From JASGDN01 sp049841275 (GTDB lineage: Bacteria > Chloroflexota > Chloroflexia > Thermomicrobiales > UBA6265), in the NCBI GenBank assembly GCA_049841275.1, contig JASGDN010000030.1, positions 47,340 through 111,339 on the forward strand: a stretch of DNA of 64,000 bases. The letters are read 5' to 3'. The position numbers were made by a program, and so were the translations under genes. Below the pieces are notes generated by a model. It saw nothing but the letters and a program-made list of their open reading frames with translations. It made no database searches and was not told the DNA's origin. Positions 7,820 through 16,409 of the stretch are shown here, one piece after another; within the stretch, counting starts at the first letter, position 1, and every line of letters begins with the position of its first letter.

Positions 7820-9484
7820 ATGTCCGATGCGTCGCTAGCGCGTGGAAACGCGACACGTCAGTGTTCCGTGTGTGGAGCACTATCCCTGAGTGCCACCGAA
7901 CGGTTCTGCGGTCTCTGTGGAACGCCACTGCCGGGAACCGCGGCCGAGCGGGAACAGATCCCAGTCACGCGTCACCGGCTGGGCGGGCGGATGGAAACCG
8001 TGATGACCACGCGCTCCGATCCGGATGCGCCAGCAACCGCCGGCCCAGGTGAAGGCGGCAACACGGACGCAACGATCATTGCACTACCGGCTAGGCCGCC
8101 CGGCTCGCGGAACAGAAAGCGACGGAAGGCTAGGAAGAAGCCACTCTATCGCCGTCCTGTGCTCATGTCGTTCCTGACCGTCCTGGCGCTCGTCATCGGG
8201 GTCGGAGCCTACGGCCTGTTCCGGCTCGAGTCGACGGTAAACGCAATCCACCAGGTCAGCACGGTACCGCCGCAGGTTTCGGACAATACCTATGTGGACG
8301 CCGATGACGCGACACCGACAGACCTGATCACCACCAGGATCGATACGGATCCGGCACGGACCGCTGTGGCGGAATCGGACCTCGGTAATCGCTTCCGTTC
8401 TCCCCAGGGAGTGACCGGACGCATCGCCAGCGCGGCCGACAACACCGGCGCCATTGCGGCCGGAGCGCTGCAGGCATCCGGCGTGACCTCAGCCAAGGGC
8501 GAGCCGATGACCATCCTCCTGATGGGTGTCGACGCCCGTCCAGGCAGCGCCATCGACTTCGGCGTCCGGCCGGATTCGCTGATGGTGCTGCGCCTCGACC
8601 CGGTCGAGAATAGTTGTCGCATTCTTTCCATTCCCCGCGATACCCGCGTCGAACTCCCCGGCTACGGTGAATCGAAGATCAACCATGCGCTGATGGTGGG
8701 CGGGATTCCCTACCAGCTCCTGGTTACCCAGGACTACCTCGGGATCTCAATCGATCACTACTTCCTAATCGACTTCACCGCATTCGAGACAGTCGTCGAT
8801 GCTGTGGGTGGTATCTCCGTCAACGTACCGGCGGAACTGACCAAGAACGGCAATGTCGTTTATACGAAGGGAACGCACGACTTCGACGGCAAGGAAGCCC
8901 TGGCGTTCGCACGCTTCCGCTCGACCTCCTCGGATGGGGACGCCACCCGCGTGGAACGCCATTGGGCCATTCTCAGTGCACTGGCGAACGCGACAAAGAA
9001 CTCCTCCCTCGCAAAGGAAGTCAACTCGATCCTTCCGCAGATCGACTCCCACATCCGCACGGACATGTCGGTTTCACAAATGCTCGAACTCGCGGACAGT
9101 TACGGGGGAGCATGCCGAAACATCAACGGCAGCGAGATCGCAAAGATGGACGGGACCCGGGTCAAGATGTCGGATCCCATCCTTGGTCACACCGACTACT
9201 TCAATGTCGTGAGCGAACCGATCCGCAAGCAGCGTGTCGCGGATCTGATGGGCTCGGCAACCCCACCACCGTCGCCCGAAGGAACTCCTGTCTCCACAGT
9301 CGCTACTCCGGCATCCCCAGAGGCAAGTCCCGCCGCCTCTCCAACCAGCACCGCTGCGGCAACGCCGGAATCGTCATCTCCTCGGGCATCACCGTCATCG
9401 CGCTCACAAGCCGGACCGGAGCCTGATCCGGCCAGCACGCCGCGCCCAACACCAACGCCAGTCTCGGTGCGCGAGGCTTCCTAG
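7820..9484 (+). CDS. LytR-CpsA-Psr (LCP) family protein with N-terminal zinc ribbon
   Basis: A 554-residue protein. Residues about 15-37 form a zinc ribbon (CSVCG...CGLCG, two Cys pairs) in the part predicted to be cytoplasmic. A basic stretch precedes one membrane segment, about residues 115-135 (MSFLTVLALVIGVGAYGLF). The extracytoplasmic part holds the LCP domain with its usual landmarks: LLMGVDAR, RPDSLMVLRL, SIPRDTRVELPG, KINHAL, DAVGGI and ALAFARFR followed by DATRVERH, including the Arg/Asp residues that bind the pyrophosphate lipid. The C-terminus is a Pro/Ser/Thr-rich tail. LCP enzymes transfer lipid-linked glycopolymers to peptidoglycan or proteins. The start ATG has AGAAGG almost touching it, so the true start is uncertain. 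The zinc ribbon is not part of a standard LCP protein. Confidence 0.88.
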   Translation: MSDASLARGNATRQCSVCGALSLSATERFCGLCGTPLPGTAAEREQIPVTRHRLGGRMETVMTTRSDPDAPATAGPGEGGNTDATIIALPARPPGSRNRKRRKARKKPLYRRPVLMSFLTVLALVIGVGAYGLFRLESTVNAIHQVSTVPPQVSDNTYVDADDATPTDLITTRIDTDPARTAVAESDLGNRFRSPQGVTGRIASAADNTGAIAAGALQASGVTSAKGEPMTILLMGVDARPGSAIDFGVRPDSLMVLRLDPVENSCRILSIPRDTRVELPGYGESKINHALMVGGIPYQLLVTQDYLGISIDHYFLIDFTAFETVVDAVGGISVNVPAELTKNGNVVYTKGTHDFDGKEALAFARFRSTSSDGDATRVERHWAILSALANATKNSSLAKEVNSILPQIDSHIRTDMSVSQMLELADSYGGACRNINGSEIAKMDGTRVKMSDPILGHTDYFNVVSEPIRKQRVADLMGSATPPPSPEGTPVSTVATPASPEASPAASPTSTAAATPESSSPRASPSSRSQAGPEPDPASTPRPTPTPVSVREAS

Positions 9485-9712
9485 CACAGCTGGGACACTG
9501 GGCAGATCACTTGCCTGCAAGACAATATCCATACATACCAGAGGTCATGGGATAAATTTGTTGGTAGTCACGGTTTTACTTTCGTCTCTCGCATGGTAGT
9601 TTCATTCACAAGGCGCGTGGGGACCAAGGGGTCCGCGCAACGGTGCAGCAATCGCGGCCCGTGAACTGTTCAGCGTTGGACCAACCGGTTGCAGGTGGGG
9701 GGTACATTCTCT

Positions 9713-10363
9713 ATGTCCAAGCACGAGATCATTCAAGCCTATATCCGCGGCGAACTCGACCGCCGTGGTTTCGTGACCAGGTTGGCCACTCTTGGCGTCA
9801 GCGCAGGTGCCGCCGCCGCATATGCAACCCAGTTCGCTCCCGGCATTTCGGCTGCGGCCCCGGGAGGGTTCGTCGTCCGCGCTGCACAGACCACCGATGC
9901 CGACTATGGTACGACGGTCGATTTCGCTTCCGACGCCGAGGCGGTGGCGTTCGCTTCCGACATCGCCAATCCGATAGCCGACATCTACAACTCGCTTGAT
10001 TCCTTTGAGGCGTCGGATTTCGACGACGGCGTGTTCGCTCAGCTAACGGACTTCTCCAGTGAGATTGGCGAACAGAATGACGCCCTCAAGAGCCTCTCGG
10101 CGACGAGGCCAACCACAAATGCCACCATGGGATTGAAGCGATCGACCGATACCGATCCGTCCCAGTTCCTTGCTGACCTCTCATCGGCCTACGACCTGGC
10201 CGTCCAGCGTTTCACGGCCGTTGTGCCAGCGGTCGATAGTGGCGAGATCCGCCAAACGCTTGCCAACATCTCTCATGCCGTAGCGCGGCATGCCGGAGTC
10301 CTCGCATTCCTCGTCAAGGGCGATGGAACTCCCGACGGCGCTTTCGAAAAAGCAAGCAAGTAG
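9713..10363 (+). CDS. Tat-type exported helical protein, unknown function
   Basis: A 216-residue protein starting at ATG 9713 after AGGTGGGGGG. The N-terminus has a short helix, then DRRGFVTRLATLGVSAGAAA, which resembles a twin-arginine signal (RRxF with a hydrophobic Ala-rich core), with likely cleavage near APGISAA. The mature part is mostly helical and acidic, with two segments that look like antiparallel helices (DFASDAEAVAFASDIANPI and ADLSSAYDLAVQRFTAVVP), broadly reminiscent of ferritin-like or DUF4439-type exported proteins. I see no clear di-iron ligand set. It stands alone between the LCP gene and a convergent glycosyltransferase gene, with a perfect palindrome after its stop. No function is assigned. 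Confidence 0.6.
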   Translation: MSKHEIIQAYIRGELDRRGFVTRLATLGVSAGAAAAYATQFAPGISAAAPGGFVVRAAQTTDADYGTTVDFASDAEAVAFASDIANPIADIYNSLDSFEASDFDDGVFAQLTDFSSEIGEQNDALKSLSATRPTTNATMGLKRSTDTDPSQFLADLSSAYDLAVQRFTAVVPAVDSGEIRQTLANISHAVARHAGVLAFLVKGDGTPDGAFEKASK

Positions 10364-10368
10364 GGATC

Positions 10369-10428
10369 AATCCTGAAACGGAGAGAGGGTAGGCGATCGA
10401 TCGCCTACCCTCTCTCCGTTTCAGGATT
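10369..10428. terminator. perfect 60-bp palindrome between convergent genes
   Basis: Bases 10369-10398 and 10399-10428 are exact reverse complements with no spacer, centred on GATCGATC. In RNA this would give a roughly 28-bp stem with a UCGA loop. It starts 6 bp after one stop codon and ends 17 bp before the convergent stop, so it can serve both strands. Only a TTTT run follows on the plus strand. Confidence 0.75.
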
Positions 10429-10444
10429 TTCACCAATGCTCCGC

Positions 10445-12526
10445 TCAGCCGGACATGCCGCGATTCCGGATCCGTTCAACCGAGGGAAGCTGCCACCAGG
10501 GAAGCGTGGTTTGCCGGCCAACTTCCCGGAATCCACGAATGATGCGAACCGCGTCGCGCGCGCGGCTCGAAGAGCCCTCTCGTCCTATGGCCGGGTGTTC
10601 GGGTTCCACCATCACCTCAAGCGTCGGGACTGCCAGACGCTCTCGCATGTCCTCACGCAGCAGCATCAGTCCAGATTCGGATGCGCTCCGTTCAGATGTC
10701 AGGTTCGCAATGCTCTCTGACAACAAGCCGGTTGGAACGGGTACCTCCGACACCTCTTCACGAGTCAGGCTGACGCTCACCAGGCTGGCGCTCCGGTATT
10801 CGCCACCCGCGAGCGCGAGCATGATCTTGTCAGGTGTATCGAAAAGCACCGCCAGCTTGCCGGGAGCAGGGCTCAGGAGCTCGTACCACATCCCCAGCCA
10901 TCCCGACACTGCGCCCAGGATAACGAACGGTTTCGCGTCCGCATAGGCGCTTCGCAACGCCGGATCGGCCTGCCCAACGCGACGGTCAATTCGGCCAAGG
11001 CGGTTCGGCAGCATGCGCAGGAGGCGCTTCACGGCATCGCGATCCGCCAACACGGGATGCTCACGATACCGGTCGCGAAGGATCAACATTCCCCATCCGC
11101 GGCCTCGCTTGAACTGGTGTCGCACGAAATGCAGCCCTGTCCGACCCGGGCTCCGATGGACGAGCTGGATGGACGATTCGCGCCAGGCAACATAGCCGCG
11201 TGCCCGCAACGCCCGATTTACGGACGTATCCTCGCCATTGCGAAGGTCCTCCGGGAATCCTCCCACCTCGATCAGCGGCAGGCGGGCGTAGGAGCAGTGG
11301 ATCGGCGCATCGGAAAGTTCGATCGAAGCCAGGCCGGGCAGGCTCTCGTGCTGATCGAGGAAATACGACGCCCATCCCCAGCGCGTCTCGTTCCCGTTCA
11401 GCGTCGTGCCGGTCACCATCGCATATCCCCGGCGATGCGCGCGCAGACGGGCCTCCAGGCTTCCTGCGGGCAGTTCGACGTGGGAACCGGGAAAGCTCAC
11501 GAAGAGCCCCCGTGCAACGGCCAGACCGGCATTCCGCGCTTCACCCGGCAGGACCGGACGCGGAAGCTCCACCACACGGACGGTGGGGAACTGCTCGCGG
11601 ACGATCGCCGCCGTGCGATCGTTACCGCTGGCCACCAAAATCACCTCGAACGGTTCGGTTGTCTCCTGCCCAACGACCGATTGCATCGTCTTCGCAATCG
11701 TCGCCTCGTTGTTCTGGGCGATCACGACCGCCGAAAGCACCGGCGTCCCATCGTCACCCCCGGCAGGGAGCACGAGGCGATCCGTCGCCTCCGTCCGCAA
11801 GATGGGCATTCCTTCGGGCCGGGAAAGCCAGACGCGCCGCTCCTCCGGACCGGGAACACGCAGGATGTGGCTGTAGTCTGCCTCATAGCGGCGTTCCGGA
11901 TCCGCCTCCAGGTACTTGATGAACCGGCGCAAGCGCCGCTCCGGATTCGCCTCGCCCAGGTGCTGCAAGCGTAGGGTCGTCTCAATCCAGAAACTGCGTG
12001 GGATCGACGTCGGAACGGGTGCGAAGTGCAGCCGTGCCGACGAAAAACGCTGTCCCGGTTCGAAGCTGAAAATGCGGTAGATCCAATCGTAGTTCGGCTC
12101 GAAGGTCCGCTCGTCGTCCCACATCGGAACGTGCCTCATGCCATAGGCACACCCCGGCAAGGCATCGGTCAGCAGGAACCGCCGAAGGTCGACCGCATCA
12201 CGTTCGTCAAAACGCTCGTCGGCGTCGATCGAGAGAATCCAATCCGGGTTCAGCTGGGCGGCCGCCTGCAGCAGCCGGTTCCGGTTCGCGGAATCGTCCC
12301 AGCCCTGGTAGTCCGCGCGTGGAGGATGCTGCAACAGGACCTTGACCAGCGGGTGAGCCCGCAGGATCTCGGCAGTACGATCGGTACTGCCATCGTCCAG
12401 CGCCACCACAGCATCGCAGACACGGGCGATGGAGGCAAAGTACCCATCGAGATAGGCTTCGGCATTGCGCACCGGCAACAACGCCACGATCGGATACGTA
12501 GCGGTCGGCTCCCCTGCGGTCGACAC
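10445..12526 (-). CDS. tandem family-2 glycosyltransferase
   Basis: A 693-residue protein starting at GTG 12526 after AGGAAGGGG. Two GT-A modules follow one another. The first (about 10-220) has the sugar-nucleotide strand ALLPVRNAEAYLDGYF, ALDDGSTD and the metal-binding ILSIDADERFDERD. The second (about 262-480) begins LSAVVIAQNNEATIAKTM and has EVILVASGNDRT and PGEARNAGLAVARG, but the position expected for a DxD reads SFPGSHVEL, so its metal site may be lost or different. The last 150 residues are not recognised and hold a hydrophobic patch (VILGAVSGWLGMWYELL). It probably builds an envelope glycan. It is a monocistronic unit divergent from thioredoxin. Confidence 0.8.
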   Translation of the reverse strand: MSTAGEPTATYPIVALLPVRNAEAYLDGYFASIARVCDAVVALDDGSTDRTAEILRAHPLVKVLLQHPPRADYQGWDDSANRNRLLQAAAQLNPDWILSIDADERFDERDAVDLRRFLLTDALPGCAYGMRHVPMWDDERTFEPNYDWIYRIFSFEPGQRFSSARLHFAPVPTSIPRSFWIETTLRLQHLGEANPERRLRRFIKYLEADPERRYEADYSHILRVPGPEERRVWLSRPEGMPILRTEATDRLVLPAGGDDGTPVLSAVVIAQNNEATIAKTMQSVVGQETTEPFEVILVASGNDRTAAIVREQFPTVRVVELPRPVLPGEARNAGLAVARGLFVSFPGSHVELPAGSLEARLRAHRRGYAMVTGTTLNGNETRWGWASYFLDQHESLPGLASIELSDAPIHCSYARLPLIEVGGFPEDLRNGEDTSVNRALRARGYVAWRESSIQLVHRSPGRTGLHFVRHQFKRGRGWGMLILRDRYREHPVLADRDAVKRLLRMLPNRLGRIDRRVGQADPALRSAYADAKPFVILGAVSGWLGMWYELLSPAPGKLAVLFDTPDKIMLALAGGEYRSASLVSVSLTREEVSEVPVPTGLLSESIANLTSERSASESGLMLLREDMRERLAVPTLEVMVEPEHPAIGREGSSSRARDAVRIIRGFREVGRQTTLPWWQLPSVERIRNRGMSG

Positions 12527-12633
12527 GTGGACCCCTTCCTGCGAGAATGCGTCAAGGTCGGCATAGGCCTCGCTTGCGCCCTATGGTATCATTAGGGAAG
12601 TATTAGGCAACGCCGAGCGTTATGGAGGTTCCC

Positions 12634-12960
12634 ATGGGCAAGCCAGTCACCGTTACCGACAGCACCTACCAGCAGGAAGTGATCGACTCCGACAAGCCGG
12701 TCCTCGTGGATTTCTGGGCCCCCTGGTGTGGTCCCTGCCGCATGGTCGGCCCTGTCCTCGAAGAGATCGCCGCCGAGGATGCTGACCGCATCAAGATCGC
12801 GAAGGTCAATGTCGACGAGAACCAGCAGTATGCTGGCCAGCTCGGCGTCTTCAACATCCCGACGATGGTCCTCTACAAGAACGGCCAGCCGGTCGAGAAG
12901 GTCATCGGCGCGATGCCGAAGCAGGCCATCAAGGCCAAGCTGGAGCCGTACCTCAGCTAA
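12634..12960 (+). CDS. trxA: thioredoxin
   Basis: A 108-residue thioredoxin with the canonical active site FWAPWCGPCRM and the cis-proline loop FNIPTMVLYKNGQ. It reduces protein disulfides in the cytosol and supports ribonucleotide reductase. ATG 12634 is preferred because GGAGG lies 5 bases upstream; an in-frame ATG at 12622 overlaps that ribosome binding site. The gene is divergent from the tandem glycosyltransferase and convergent with nrdR, a fitting neighbour because NrdR controls ribonucleotide reductase genes. A 40-bp perfect palindrome follows the stop. Confidence 0.97.
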   Translation: MGKPVTVTDSTYQQEVIDSDKPVLVDFWAPWCGPCRMVGPVLEEIAAEDADRIKIAKVNVDENQQYAGQLGVFNIPTMVLYKNGQPVEKVIGAMPKQAIKAKLEPYLS

Positions 12961-12974
12961 TCCCTGCAGGCGAC

Positions 12975-13014
12975 ACCGAGGGCCGGAGCAGATCGATCTG
13001 CTCCGGCCCTCGGT
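12975..13014. terminator. perfect 40-bp palindrome between trxA and nrdR
   Basis: Bases 12975-12994 and 12995-13014 are exact reverse complements, again centred on GATCGATC. The element begins 15 bp after the trxA stop and its last base is also the last base of the nrdR stop codon. No T-tract is present. It is likely a two-way terminator or 3' end stabiliser. Confidence 0.7.
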
Positions 13015-13517
13015 CATGCGTCGGACTTCGCCGGACCGACCGCATGGGCGGCTGTCTCCAGCACATCGGCGGGGGCAAGCCCTTCCAGTTCGCGCCGCAG
13101 GTCCTCCAGATCCGCGAACTCCCGATAGACCGAGGCAAACCGGATATAGGCGACGCCATCGATCTCCTTCAGGCCGCGCAACGCCAGCTCCCCGATCGTC
13201 TCGGACGACACCTCGCGGGTTCCCTGCGCCATCAGCTTGGCCTCGATCGAGGCTACCAGCGAATCCAGCGTCTCCTCGCTCACCGGACGCTTGGTGAGGG
13301 CGACACGCAACTTCGCCCGCAACTTGTCCGGGTTGAACTCCTCACGCCGTCCATCCTTCTTCACCACCGCGAGCGCGACCGTCTCGATCCGCTCGTAAGT
13401 GGTGAACCGCTGGTGGCACTTGATGCACTCGCGCCGCCGCCGGATGGCCGCGCCGTCGCTCAACTCCCGGCTGTCGATCACCCTGGAGTCGCGTGCTCCG
13501 CAAAACGGACATTGCAT
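13014..13517 (-). CDS. nrdR: transcriptional repressor NrdR
   Basis: A 167-residue protein matching NrdR throughout: an N-terminal zinc ribbon starting MQCPFCGARDSRVIDSRE with the second Cys pair in ECIKCHQRFTTYE, then an ATP-cone domain from VVKKDGRREEF to about residue 140. NrdR binds ATP/dATP and represses ribonucleotide reductase operons through NrdR boxes. The ATG follows GGAAGGGAG. It lies 86 bp downstream of ftsZ on the same strand and may be part of the same transcript. The length is normal apart from a slightly longer C-terminus. Confidence 0.96.
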   Translation of the reverse strand: MQCPFCGARDSRVIDSRELSDGAAIRRRRECIKCHQRFTTYERIETVALAVVKKDGRREEFNPDKLRAKLRVALTKRPVSEETLDSLVASIEAKLMAQGTREVSSETIGELALRGLKEIDGVAYIRFASVYREFADLEDLRRELEGLAPADVLETAAHAVGPAKSDA

Positions 13518-13603
13518 CCGATTCGACTCCCTTCCACGAACGCGAATCGGGCCGCGACAGACGCGACCCGATCCCCGCCAGCATGTCGCCAGATATCCGG
13601 ATG

Positions 13604-14872
<1,269 letters not shown>

Positions 14873-15216
14873 CGTCCGTCCACCATCCACCTTGTGCGTA
14901 TCCCGGAGGTGCATCTGCCCGGGAGTGCCCGACGCACGGGCGTCATACCCATGCATTCCGTAGGGACTGGCGTCCCGAATCTGCGAGAATGCGACGATAT
15001 CCGATTCGTGGGAATACTCGTTGCGACCGAACGTACACAGGCGCGTCACGCGAACACTGAGACGCCGAGCCGCCTTCTCCCCCAGAAGCAGACTCATCAA
15101 TCTGGCAGAGTATATCATGCAGGTCCGCTGTCCCGGCTGACCGCTTCTGCCTGCCCGTACTGACGGGTGTGTCGCCCACAGAACCCATTATGTCACACCG
15201 GGACGGACACGGAACG
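14873..15216 (-). other. 344-bp gap between ddl and ftsZ: probable ftsZ leader
   Basis: If ftsZ starts at 14872 this stretch contains no other supported gene. It holds the candidate ftsZ promoter (15109-15117) and, at its upstream end, a hairpin that reaches into ddl. The long open frame across it continues ftsZ but has no recognisable protein similarity. It may be an untranslated leader of about 230 bases. Confidence 0.4.
15109..15117 (-). promoter_or_regulatory. candidate extended -10 promoter for ftsZ
   Basis: On the minus strand the sequence reads TGATATACT, matching an extended -10 element (TGn followed by TATACT). No good -35 hexamer is seen 17 bp upstream, which is usual for extended -10 promoters. 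It would start transcription near 15102, giving ftsZ its own transcript separate from ddl. Confidence 0.4.
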
Positions 15217-15236
15217 CTACCGGTGCCCGTCCCGGT
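15197..15236 (-). terminator. hairpin overlapping the ddl stop codon
   Basis: A 10-bp stem (15197-15206, ACCGGGACGG, with 15227-15236) encloses a 20-base loop containing the ddl stop. No T-tract follows. It may be a weak terminator or attenuator between the mur genes and ftsZ. Confidence 0.35.
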
Positions 15237-16356
15237 TGCGCTCGACCCCAAGCTGGATCAGGCGATCGACCAGCTCGGCCAGAGGCACGCCGCTCGCCTC
15301 CCACAACATCGGGTACATGCTGATCGACGTGAAACCGGGAATCGTGTTCACCTCGTTGATGAACACGCGATCGGTGTCTCGTTCCAGGAAGAAGTCGACG
15401 CGCGCCAGCCCCGCGAGATCGAGCGCCTGGAAGGCCGCAATCGCCAGTTCCTGCATATAGGAGAGCACTTCGCGGCCGATCTTCGCCGGAATGATCAACT
15501 GCGCATCGTCGTCGATGTACTTGGCGTTATAGTCGTAGAACTCGCCAGCTGGAACCACCTCGCCCGCCACGGAGACGATCGGATCGTCGTTTCCGAGCAC
15601 CGCGAGCTCGATCTCGCGCGCGTTCACGCCCTGCTCGATCACGATCTTCCGATCGAACCGCGACGCCTCGCGCATCGCATCGTGAAGCTCCGCCGGGTTC
15701 CGCGCCTTGCCGACCCCGACACTCGACCCCATGTTGGCCGGCTTCACGAAACACGGGTATCCCAACCGCTCCCCGACCAGCTGCTCGATCTCCTCCGGAT
15801 CGCGCTCCCAGTCCCGGCGCAGCACCTGCACCCACGGCACCTGCGGCAGGCCGGCCTGGGTGAGCAGGTTCTTCGTAACCGCCTTGTCCATCGCCACTGC
15901 CGACCCAAGCACGCCGGAGCCGATATAGGGGACGCCCGCGAGTTCCAGCATGCCCTGCACGGTGCCGTCCTCGCCCTTCGGGCCGTGCAGCGCCGGGAAC
16001 ACGATGTCGACCGTCTCCGTCAGGCCCGCTGGCAGACCGCTGCCGCCAACCTCAAGCACGACGACCTCGCTCGACGCAGTCGTCTCGCCGCTTGCGTCAT
16101 CGGCCTCCGTCTCACCATCACCCAGGGCGTACATCGGGGAAATCGCCTGCAACGCCTTCAACGGGTCGCCATTCGCCACCCATTGCCCCTCCCGCGTAAT
16201 CCCGACCGGAACGACCTCGTACCGCTCGGAATCGAGCGCATCCATGATCGTCTGGGCCGACCGCAACGACACATCGTGTTCGTCGGACTGGCCGCCGAAG
16301 AGGATGGCGACGCGGACCTTGCGTTGGGCCGGGTTGTTGGAGGTTCCATCGGTCAT
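15217..16356 (-). CDS. ddl: D-alanine--D-alanine ligase
   Basis: A 379-residue ATP-grasp enzyme making D-Ala-D-Ala for the peptidoglycan stem peptide. Motifs: VAILFGGQSDEHDVSL at the N-terminus, FPALHGPKGEDGTVQG, the ATP-grasp segment YPCFVKPANMGSSVGV, and FINEVNTIPGFTS with the metal-binding Glu/Asn. ATG 16356 is chosen because GAAGGA lies upstream; the frame extends only to a TTG beyond it. A roughly 30-residue acidic insertion (ALGDGETEADDASGETTA) near residue 90 lengthens the protein. It follows murC-murB by 53 bp in the leftward cluster. It probably makes the D-Ala-D-Ala substrate for the adjacent MurF. Confidence 0.96.
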   Translation of the reverse strand: MTDGTSNNPAQRKVRVAILFGGQSDEHDVSLRSAQTIMDALDSERYEVVPVGITREGQWVANGDPLKALQAISPMYALGDGETEADDASGETTASSEVVVLEVGGSGLPAGLTETVDIVFPALHGPKGEDGTVQGMLELAGVPYIGSGVLGSAVAMDKAVTKNLLTQAGLPQVPWVQVLRRDWERDPEEIEQLVGERLGYPCFVKPANMGSSVGVGKARNPAELHDAMREASRFDRKIVIEQGVNAREIELAVLGNDDPIVSVAGEVVPAGEFYDYNAKYIDDDAQLIIPAKIGREVLSYMQELAIAAFQALDLAGLARVDFFLERDTDRVFINEVNTIPGFTSISMYPMLWEASGVPLAELVDRLIQLGVERNRDGHR

Positions 16357-16409
16357 GGTGTGGACGTTCCTTCGATAAACGTACGGCAAGGACGGAATGG
16401 ATATTCGGC

